A DNA stretch of 64,000 bases, taken from Mayamaea pseudoterrestris. Lineage: Eukaryota; Bacillariophyta; Bacillariophyceae; Sellaphorales; Sellaphoraceae. A program made the translations under genes and the position numbers. Of this stretch, positions 49,401 through 59,100 are shown one piece after another. The stretch's first letter is position 1. The number at the start of each line of letters is the position of its first letter. The notes under the pieces are model-generated. The model did not search any database, was not told the origin of the DNA, and saw only the letters and a list, made by a program, of their open reading frames with translations. Where the stretch lies: NCBI GenBank assembly GCA_027923505.1, contig BROI01000041.1, forward strand, positions 1 through 64,000. The letters are read 5' to 3'.

Positions 49401-52400
49401 GGGTGCTAGGCATGCATAAAGGATGCAGGATGTGCAATCCTGTCAGTGGTATACCTTCAAACCCTCCAGTAAAATGACCGAGGTTAAGTTCAGCTACTCA
49501 AATACAAACACAATCAATAGCCATAGCCATGGACCAGCCTGCATCAATATGAGTCTCTGCGGTTGCTAGGCATGCATAAAGGATGCAGGATGTGCAATCC
49601 ATTCAATGGTATACCTTCAAACCCTCCAGTAAAATGACCGGGGTTGGGTTCAGCAATGGTTTCAGCTATTCAAATACAAACACACTCAATAGCCATAGCC
49701 ATGAGCCAGCCTGCTTCAATATGAGTCTCTGCGGTTGCTAGGCATGAACTATAGATGTAGGATGTGCAATCCATTCAATGGTTTACCTTCAAACCCTCCA
49801 GTAAAATGACTGGGGTTGGGTTCAGCAATGGTTTCAGCTATTCAAATACAAACACACTCAATAGCCATAGCCATGAGCCAGCCTGCTTCAATATGAGTCT
49901 CTGCGGTTGCTAGGCATGCATAAAGGATGCAGGATTTGCAATCCATTCAATGATATACCTTCACACCCTCCAGTAAAATGACCGGGGTTGGGTTCAGCAA
50001 TGGTTGACTCTCCAAATACAAACACACTCAATAGCCATAGCCATGAGCCAGCCTGCTTCAATATGAGTCTCTGCGGTTGCTAGGCATGCATAAAGAATGC
50101 AGGATGTGCAATCCATTCCATGGTATACCTTCAAACCCTCCAGTAAAATGACCGGGCTGGGTTCAGCAATGGTTTCAGCTATTCAAATACAAACACACTT
50201 AATAGCCATAGTCATGAGCCAGCCTGCTTCAATATGAGTCTCTGCGGTTGCTAGGCATGCATAAAGGATGCAGGATTTGCAATCCATTCAATGGTATACC
50301 TTCAAACCCCAGTACTGGGGTTGGGTTCAGCAATGGTTTCGGCTATTCAAAATAAACACACTCAATAGCCATAGCCATGAGCCAGCCTGCTTCAATGTGC
50401 GTCTCTGCGGTCGCTAGGCGCATGCATAAGGATGCAGGATTTGCAATTCATTCAATGGTATACCTTCAAACCCTCCAGTAAAATGACCGGGGTTGGGTTC
50501 AGCAATGGTTTCAGCTTATTCAAAAAACACACTCAATAGCCATAGCCATGAGCCAGCCTGCTTTCAATCTGGTCTCTGCGGTTGCTAGGCATGCATCAAC
50601 GATGCAGGATTTGCAGTCCATTCAATGGTTCCTTCCCCCTTCAGTAAAATGCGGGTTGGGTTCTAGCCATGGTTTCAGCTGTCCCGAAATACACTCAATG
50701 CCATGGCCCCTGCTTCTTGGTCTCTGCGGTTGCTGGGCATGGGTTAAAAGATGCAGGATGTGCAATCCATTCAATGTTCACCTTCAAACCCTAGTAAAGC
50801 GGTGGGTTCGGCATATGCTCCTCCAAAACAATCATGCTCTAGCCATGAGCCAGCCGCTCTTCAACTGGTCTCTGCGGTTGCTAGGCATGGATAAAGGATG
50901 CAGGTTGTGCAATCCGTTCAATGGTTCCTTCACACCCCGTAAAACGGGGTTTCGCTTCGGGTTTCAGCTATTCCCAAACACACTAGCTGCCCCGAGCCAG
51001 CCTGCTTCAATATGAGTCTCTGCGGTTGCTAGGCATGCATAAGGATAGCAGTATAAATATAAACATTTCTTAACCATTGGTATACCTTCAAACCCTCCAG
51101 AAAAATGACCTGGGTTGGGTTCAGCCAAGGTTTCAGCTATTCAAATTTAAACACACTCAATAGCCATAGCCATGAGCCAGCCTGCTTCGATGAGTCTCTG
51201 CGGTTGCTAGGCATGGATTAAAGATGCAGGATGTGCAATCAATTCAATTGTATACATTCACACCCTCCAGTAAAATGACTGGGGTTGGGTGGGGTTTGGT
51301 GGTGTCTGGCAGGCACATGGGTTTCAGCTATTCAAACACACTCAATAATCATATCCATGGGCCATCCAGCTTCAATATGAGGCTCTGCGAATGCTAGGAA
51401 TGCTGAAAGGATGCAGGATGTGCAATTCATTCAATGGTATACCTACAACCCCTCCAGGAAAATGACTGGGGCTGGGTTCGGCATGGGTCCGACTACTGAA
51501 ATATAAACACACTCAATAGCCATAGGCATGTGCCAGACAGCTTCAATCTGAGTCTCTGCGGTTGCTAGGCATGCATAAAAGATGCAGGATGTGCAATCCA
51601 TTCAATGGTATACCTTCAAACCCTCCAGTAAAATGACCGGGGTTGGGTTCAGCCATGGTTTCAGCTATTCAAATACAAACACACTCAATAGCCATAGCCA
51701 TGAGCCAGCCTGCTTCAATATAAGTCTCTGCGGTTGCTAGGCATGGATTAAAGATGTAGGATGTGCAATCTGTTCAATGGTTTACCTACAAACCCTCCAG
51801 GAAAATGACCATGGTTAGTTTCAGCATGGGTTTCAGCTACTCAAATACAAACACACTCAATAGCCAAAGCCATGGGCCTTCCAGCTTCAATATGAGTCTC
51901 TGCGATTGCTAGGAATGCTTTAAAAATGCAGGATGTGCAATCCCTTCAATGGTATACCTTCTAACCCTCCAGTAAAATGACCAGGGTTAAGTTCAGCCAT
52001 GGGTCCAGCTACTCAAATACAAACACACTCAATAGCCATAGCCATTAGCCAGCCTGCATCAATATGAGTCTCTGCGGTTGCTAGGCATGGATTATGGATG
52101 TAGGATGTGCACTCCGTTCAATGGTTTACCTACAAACCCTCAGTAAAATGACCGGGGTTGGGTGGGGTTTGGTGGTGTCTGACAGGCACATGGGTTTCAG
52201 CTATTCAAACACACTCAATAGCCATACCCATGGGCCATTCAGCTTCAATATGAGGCTCTGGGGTTGCTAGGCATGGATTAAAGATGCAGGATGTGCAATC
52301 CATTCAATGGTATACCTTCAAACCCTCCAGTAAAATGAACGGGGTTGGGTTCAGCCATGGTTTCAGCTATTCAAATGCAAACACACTCGATAGCCATAGC

Positions 52401-52541
52401 CATGAGCCAGCCAGCTTCAATAAGAGTCTCTGTTGTTGCAAGGCATGGATTATGGATGTAGGATGTGCAATCCATTTAATGGTATACCTTCCAACCTTCC
52501 AGAAATTTGACCGGGGTTGGGTTCAGCAATGGTTTCAGCTA
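46481..52541 (+). repeat. sat2: second 172-bp satellite array, about 35 units
   Basis: Same monomer and same orientation as the 15-24 kb array. Two variants mix: the standard type (AATGGTATACCTTCAAACCC, GGTTCAGCAATGGTTTCAGC) and a variant with AAATTTATACCTACAGACCC and TTTGGCATGGGTCCAGCTAC, common between 46.5 and 48.2 kb. A rare form with GGGTGGGGTTTGGTGGTGTC occurs at about 51.28 and 52.15 kb, five units apart. About 50.56-51.0 kb is an island of dense indels. It ends abruptly inside a monomer at GGTTTCAGCTA. Confidence 0.95.
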
Positions 52542-54050
52542 CACCCCTATAGCAAGCCCTGTAGGTGTCCAAAATACACCAGAATGGTGCCAACATCATT
52601 ATCCAGGCTGCGCAACAATATGGTAGGCTTGGCTGGTGTCTCAGGGGATGGCAATGTATTTGGTGACAACTTGTCACCAGTCTCAGCCCGCTGATGCCAT
52701 ACACTCAGACACACCTACATCAGGCCCGGTAGGTGCCCAAATTACACCAGAATAATGCCAACCTCCTTTTTTTCGGCTGCGCTACAAAATGGTAGGCTGT
52801 CCAAAATACACCAGAATGGTGCCAACATCATTATTCAGGCTGCGCTACAAGATGGTAGGCTTGGCTGGTGTCTCCGGGGATGGCAATGTATTTGGTGACA
52901 ACTTGTCACCAGTCTCAGCCCACTGATGCCATGACATTCAAACGCCCCTACATCAGGCCCTGTAGGTGCTTAAATTACACCAAAATGGTGCAAACATCAT
53001 TATTCCGGCTGCACTACAAGTTGGTAGGCTTGGCTGGTGTTTCTGGGGATGGCAATGTATTTGGTGACAACTTGTCACCAGTCTCAGCCCACTGATGCCG
53101 TGACATTCAAACGCCCCTACATCAGGCCCTGTAGGTTTCCAAATTACACCAGAATGGTGCCAACATCATTATTCAGGCTGCGCGACAAGATGGTAGGCTT
53201 GGCTGGTGTTTCCGGGGATGGCAATGTATTTGGTGACCTTTTGTCACCAGTCTCAGCCCGCTGTTGCCGTGACATTCAAACGCCCCTACATCAGGCCCTG
53301 TAGGTGCCCAAATTACACCAGATTGATGCCAACATTTTTTCAGGCTGCGCTACATGATGGTTGGCTTGGCTGGTGTCTCAGGGGATGGCAATGTGTATTT
53401 GGTGACAACTTGTCACCAGTTTTAGCCCGCTGATGCTGTGACATTAAAACGCCCCTATAGCAAGCCCTGTAGGTGTCCAAATTACACCAGAATGGTGCCA
53501 ACATCATTATTCAGGCTGCGCTACAAGATGGTAGGCTTGGCTGGTGTCTCTGGGGATGGCAATGTATTTTGTGACCTTTTGTCACCAGTCTCAGCCCGCT
53601 GTTGCCGTGACATTCAAACGCCCCTACATCAGGCCCTGTAGGTACCCAAATTACACCAGAATGATGCCAACATTTTTCAGACTGCGCTACAAGTTGGTTG
53701 GCTTGGCTGGTGTCTCAGGGGATGGCAATGTGTATTTGGTGACAACTTGTCACCAGTTTTAGCCCGCTGATGCCGTGACATTCAAACGCCCCTATAGCAA
53801 GCCCTGTAGGTGTCCAAATTACACCAGAATGGTGCCAACATCATTATTCAGGCTGCGCTACAAGATGGTAGGCTTGGCTGGTGTCTCCGGTGATGGCAAT
53901 GTATTTGGTGACAACTTGTCACCAGTCTCAGCCCACTGATGCTGTGACATTCAAACGCCCCTTCATCAGGCCCTGTAGGCGGTTAAATTAACACCAGCGA
54001 GCCCTGTAGGTGCCCAAATTAAACCAGCATGGTGCCAATATTCCGGCTCA
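52542..54050 (-). repeat. sat1 array, inverted orientation, about 9 units
   Basis: Starts directly at the end of sat2 with CCCCTATAGCAAGCCCTGTAGG. Several units have CTACATCAGGCCCTGTAGG, which keeps a CTACA/TGTAG dyad with a changed loop. It becomes irregular after about 53.95 kb and ends near 54.05 kb. Confidence 0.93.
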
Positions 54051-54221
54051 GGGCGGATGCTTCGAGGAGACTGCCTTGGGGACACTCATAAGATACCTTA
54101 TGAGTACACTCTGAGTGATACACATCATCGATGGTTCGGGACACGTCACATGCGACATCAATGGAGGACCGACAACCACAGACCAAGTTGCCGATCCCCA
54201 TCCGATGCCTCTCATTCCTCT

Positions 54222-54280
54222 TGCTTGCTTGCTTGCCAACCCTGTTGTCTAGCCAGCTTGTTTGTTTGTTTGTTCTTGCC
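54222..54280 (+). repeat. CTTG and TTTG microsatellites
   Basis: Short runs of CTTG (about four copies) and TTTG (about four copies) lie just upstream of the unknown reading frame, in a pyrimidine-rich stretch that could be a 5' untranslated or promoter region. Confidence 0.7.
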
Positions 54281-54332
54281 TTTGTTGCTCGAACCGCGTT
54301 TCTCAGCTTTCATTCCCTCATTTCTCTCGATC

Positions 54333-55313
54333 ATGACGCTTGTCCGTTTTCCAGGAGCTCTCAAAGAGTTTGGAGGCGCCTCGCCTGCTTTCCGTTTGCC
54401 GATCCAAACCTCAGCCTCGACTACTTGGTTGGGAGAGGAGATGCCCAAGCAGGAGGAGCGCGCGGAAGCCATGGCGTTTCAGATTGATGGTTGGAAGGAA
54501 GGACAGGCGGTCCTGACGAAGGAGGAAGTTTTCGCGTTGAACAAGAGGATGATCCTAGCTCGCGACCAACCCAACGACAAGCAGCTCTGGCTCGGCACAC
54601 CCGATCGCCTCCACCAGCTGAACGTCGAGGATATTGGCGGCATCTTGACGCTGTCGGTGTTCCAGAGCCAGTATCTCGGGACCCAGCCTGAGCAAGAAGA
54701 CCAGTTGGCGGCGCCAGAGCAGACGGTCATCATCTGCTCGGCTCGACCTTCAGGCACCAAGGATGGAAGCAAGTTCCTCCTCCATGACAACAGCAACCAG
54801 CCCAATATCGGGGATACGCAGCAGCAGTCGGATAATCGCTACATGCCAAGTGGTTTCGCCATTCCGAAAGCAGTCAATCCAATCTTGGCCATAGCCTCGT
54901 GTCAGACGAGGGCCACAAGCGACGCCAAAATGGAGGACTGGTACAATGCCATTCGAGCGGACCACATCCTTTTCCCAAGAGGCGATGAGTTACTGCAGCC
55001 AGTCGTGTTGGTTTTTCATTCCGAGGCTGCGCGACACGCCAGATGCAGCAGGCTTGGCGGGTCCAGGGACTTTGACAGCAATGTAGGGAAACTTGTCACC
55101 AGCTCAGCCCGCAGACGCCGTGACATTCAAACCCCCTACAGCAAGCCCTGTATGCCCCAAATACACCAGAATGAGGCCAACATCCTTATGCAGACTGCGC
55201 TACAAGATGGTAGGCTTGGCTGGTGTCTCAGGGGATGGCAATGTATTTGGACAACTTGCACCAGTCTCAGCACGCGATGCCTTGACATTCACACGCCTAC
55301 AGCAAGCCACTAG
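54333..55313 (+). CDS. Unknown protein gene fragment, 3' part overrun by sat1
   Basis: I do not recognise this protein. From ATG at 54333 (MTLVRFPGALKEFGG) about 230 codons of complex, non-repetitive, hydrophilic sequence run to about 55.02 kb, with motifs such as WKEGQAVLTKEEVFALNKRM and MEDWYNAIRADHILFPRGDE. After that the frame enters inverted sat1 and is satellite-encoded to its stop. The frame is open upstream to 54057, but that part is pyrimidine-rich with CTTG and TTTG microsatellites and begins at the satellite edge, so I prefer the internal start. No transmembrane segment, zinc finger or transposon motif is evident in the unique part. It could be a host gene fragment captured in the satellite, or the gag of an unrecognised element. 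No introns were inferred. Confidence 0.4.
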   Translation: MTLVRFPGALKEFGGASPAFRLPIQTSASTTWLGEEMPKQEERAEAMAFQIDGWKEGQAVLTKEEVFALNKRMILARDQPNDKQLWLGTPDRLHQLNVEDIGGILTLSVFQSQYLGTQPEQEDQLAAPEQTVIICSARPSGTKDGSKFLLHDNSNQPNIGDTQQQSDNRYMPSGFAIPKAVNPILAIASCQTRATSDAKMEDWYNAIRADHILFPRGDELLQPVVLVFHSEAARHARCSRLGGSRDFDSNVGKLVTSSARRRRDIQTPYSKPCMPQIHQNEANILMQTALQDGRLGWCLRGWQCIWTTCTSLSTRCLDIHTPTASH

Positions 55314-55430
55314 GCCGCCCAGAAATACACCAAATGGTGCCAACATCATTATGTCAGGCTGCGCGACAAGATGGAAGCTTGGACTGGGACTCTCGACATT
55401 TGACAACTTGTCAATCAGCCCAGCCTGGAC
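55024..55430 (-). repeat. sat1 block (about 2.4 units) within the unknown gene-like region
   Basis: Inverted-orientation sat1 sequence (GGCTGCGC..., CAGTCTCAGC, GTGCCAACATCATTATG) with numerous indels, bounded on both sides by non-satellite sequence. The orientation is the same as in the neighbouring 52.5-54.05 kb array. Confidence 0.8.
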
Positions 55431-55659
55431 ACCAGTCGGTAACCCCCACACATGGCAAGGCCAGTATGGACAAATGCGCACCAATGCGACATTTCGACAG
55501 GTCGCCAGAAATCGCACGTTTCCACACTTCAAAAGTTGCCGACATGTGGTATCTCCCAGCCCTGATTAATATTAAAACCAACACCTGGGTCAAGCACTTC
55601 GAAATCCAATTTCAGAGAACAGATTTACCAACTTGGTTGGACGAATACGCTCGCGTGGA
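55431..55659 (+). other. Non-repetitive stretch left of element C
   Basis: About 230 bp of unique sequence with an open frame on the plus strand (…ADMWYLPALINIKTNTWVKH…FQRTDLPTWLDEYARVD) up to the 5' LTR of C. No family is recognised. It may belong to the same locus as the unknown gene fragment on the other side of the sat1 block, but that is a guess. Confidence 0.4.
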
Positions 55660-56054
55660 TGACAAGTCGCAGAGCGGCGAAGTCAAGAGCCCGAACCCTA
55701 ATTAGCTTGTGTCGAGTCCGCAGCTGTCGTATGTGACATGTGAATGAAGAAAGTGCGCAACCGTCGTGTGGATGCGTTGTATGAATGGAACGACCAGTTA
55801 CGACTGATGTAATGTGATTGAAAGAAACGGATTGATCGGATGATCTTCCGAGTGGTCGATGTAGCGATGTAGCGATAAGCTCACAATATAGAACTACTAG
55901 TTTGCGACGAGAGTGCAGTCGTATTCGTGTAGTGGCGAGCGCAAGACTATTCGACGAGCCATCTCCATCAAGAGCTGTACAGACCGTGGCCAAGGACCCT
56001 GTATCGGAGCTTTTTGGAGGTAAGACGTTGACTGCGAAATCGTCAACGGTGTTA
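55660..56054 (+). repeat. Element C 5' LTR
   Basis: 395 bp from TGACAAGTCGCAG to AACGGTGTTA. Contains the short direct repeat GATGTAGC and, about 10 bp from its end, the dyad CGTTGAC-TGCGAAATC-GTCAACG. Confidence 0.95.
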
Positions 56055-56151
56055 GATTAACATTTCAGTGCTTTGAGAGCGAGAACGAGCGAGGGAGCTA
56101 TCGTGACACATTCGTCTGCAGCGAGTCCGATTCCTCTGATCAACCTCCACC

Positions 56152-59100
56152 ATGACGACGATTGATGTAACGACCTACAAGCGTGCCGTCGGTAAAGTCT
56201 TCGATATTCCGTGGCTCGCAGCGTCCGCAGCTTGGGATCCAAACGACCCTACCGCAGTGTGTTTCGAGCAAGAGGAACTCACGACTGCGGAGGCGATGGC
56301 CGAACTGTCGGAACAAGACGTGACGAACATTAAGACCCAGTACCAGTGGTCGACGATACGAACAAGCCGATTGCGCAAGCTCATGAGTTGGATTCACGAG
56401 CAACGTCGGACGACTGCGCAATGGCAAGACTTGGAGAAAGACCAGATTACGAGCCGAGACCTCCCAGTAGCGCCGGGGTCACCGACAGCAGGCAACCGCA
56501 GTTTCGGAGACTTCAGCGTTATCGGAGGCAACGACACCACGACGAAACGACACGACATCAAGCTGGATCTGAAGACCATGCTGGAGCTCAAGAACGATCG
56601 CAAGTTCTGCTCCTACTGGCGGGCCTTCAAGAACCGCATGCGAAGCGAGCGACTTGGCTACTTTTGGGACGACGAGTTCAAGGCACCAGCCGCACTCGAC
56701 CCCGAATTCGCCGAGTATAAGTATCAGTGTTCGAAGCTTTTAGCGGCGCTCGAGTATACCTGCAAGACACCGCAGAGCAAGCTCATTGTCCGCAAGCACA
56801 TCGACAGCGCGAATGCCTCAGCGTGCATTGCAGAGTTGGAGGCGACATTCCTCGACGGGATGGCGCGCAAGTTGGATCTACGTTCGGCCGAAGACGAATG
56901 GCGCAATTTCACTCTCGACGCGAGTTACGCCAAGTCTCTCGTCAATTGGCTTATCCAGTGGTCCAGCAAGGAAGAGAACTACAATGACTACGCCGAGGAA
57001 ACCGAGCTACTTACAGCAAGCACGAAGCGTCAGATTTTGGAGCGCGCGGTTTTCCGCCATGCGGATATGGCATCGGCGGTGAACATGGCGCTGATCGAAG
57101 AGTCCAAGACCGGCAACCCGATGACGTACACCCAGTTTTGGAACCTCCTGAACGACGTCGCACGTCAATCTGACAATCGTCGTGGCATCAAGGAGACCGA
57201 GAAGCGTCAGGCGAACCAATCTGAGCAGACCAAGAAAGAGAAGGAGAAGACGAAGAAGGCAAGCGCGAACAATTCCCAGTCTACGCCAAGTAGCAGCAAC
57301 AATCAGCAATCCAATCAGGGGGGCGGTGGTCGCGGCGACTTGAGCACGGGACGAGGCGGCGGCGGCCGCGGTCGGGGAGATACTCGTTCGTATGTTCGCA
57401 GCTATGCCGACACGAAGACGATCGAAATTCCCAGCGACGTGAATGCGACGATTCCACCAAACACGTGGCGACTCCTTACCCGCGATCAGCAACACGAAGT
57501 GTTTGAACGCCGTGGTACGAGTCGAGCGGCCAGTGCTGCAGGTGGTTCGACATCAGCAACACAGGCAGGCACCACGCAGACGACGAGTACAACACGCAAC
57601 GCAAACGTCGCAGCCACTTCATCAGCGGCAACGACGGCGAGTGCGGCGACCGAACGTGTGAACAACACCAGCCGTGGCTCAGCGATGCGAAGTTTCTTAG
57701 GTCCAGACCAGCCCACGACTACGACTCGGGGAGCGAATATCGCTCAGAGTCGCAAGTACAAAGTCGCGAGCATTGACTTGGATAAGCATTCAGCGTCGAC
57801 TGTCGATCGCGGCGCGAGTGGCGGAGTATGGGGAGCGGACGGCCGCATCCTTACCGAGGACAAGTTCCACAAGATTGAAGTCACTGGAGTCGGTGGTCTC
57901 AAACTTCCGGACCTGTCTACCGTCACAGCAGTCGCCAAGCTTAAGAGCACCAAGGGTTGGGTCGTCGGCGAGTTCCATAATTACGCATATTCTGGAACCG
58001 GCAAGACGATTCATTCGAGTATGCAGATGGAAGCCTTCGGACTTCATGTCAACGATAAGCATTACAACTTTGGTGGCAAGTTACGAATCGAAACGCCAGA
58101 TGGATACAAGTTTATGCTCGGAATGGAAAGTGGCATGGCGACCTTGCCAATGTTTCCAGTGTCGGCGCATGAGCTTCACACCTTACCTCGGGTCATGATG
58201 ACCTTCGATGGGCCTTGGGATCCGAACGAGTTTGACGTCGAGCCGACCGAGGACGACGACTATGACTCTTCGGATGACGATGACGACGAGGACGACGTAC
58301 CGGACTTGTTGTCGCGCGACGAAGACGACGAAGACAGTGACGACGAAGAGGGCTTCACGCGCGTGACACGCTCGCGTACGCGGAATCGCACCCATCGTCA
58401 AAGCAACGTGACGTATACGAATCTCGGACACGACAATCAACCTGTTTACACCGAGAAGGAGCTGAATGTTTGTGCCGTCGTACAGAAGTACAATGCGGAT
58501 CTCGTCTATCAGCCCTACAAGTCTATCCTGCCAAAGAAACCCGATATCGACGCATTGCTGCCGAACTTTGCATGGTACCCGGCGCAGACGATCAAGGATA
58601 CTTTGCGCCACAGCACGCAGTTCAACATGCACGAGCGCCGATACCCCCCACGAATGCATCGAAAGAGCCGATTCCTGAACGTCTACCGTCTAGATGATCG
58701 AGTGGCCCATGACACCATGTTCTTCGACGAACCTGCCATGGATGACCATATCGACGGACATGCAGGGTGCACATGCGTGCAGCTATTCTATGGTTGTCGC
58801 AGTCAGATCATTGTCGTGTATCCCATGCGGACGAAAGGTGACGTACCGAAACGATTCCGTGATTTCATCCGCGAGTTTGGAGCTCCGTTGGAAGTCTTCT
58901 CGGATAATGCGAAAGAAGCGATGAGTGCCGAGTTTGACGAAGTAATGCGCGAGTTCATGATTCGCCGTCGTCATACATCGGAGCCGTACTATCAGAATCA
59001 AAATCCAGCCGAGCGCATCATCGGGCACGTAAAGGAAAGTCATGAACGACTTATGGACCGAACGGGCACTCCGGCATGCTTCTGGCTACGCGCTTTACTC

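Noticed and set aside
5700-54050. CRISPR array
   Set aside because: Units are contiguous 169- to 241-bp monomers without spacers in a eukaryotic context.
54057-54332. N-terminal extension with a hydrophobic stretch (signal peptide or membrane segment) for the unknown gene
   Set aside because: The hydrophobic residues come from pyrimidine-rich CTTG and TTTG microsatellites adjoining the satellite edge. The start at 54333 is more plausible.
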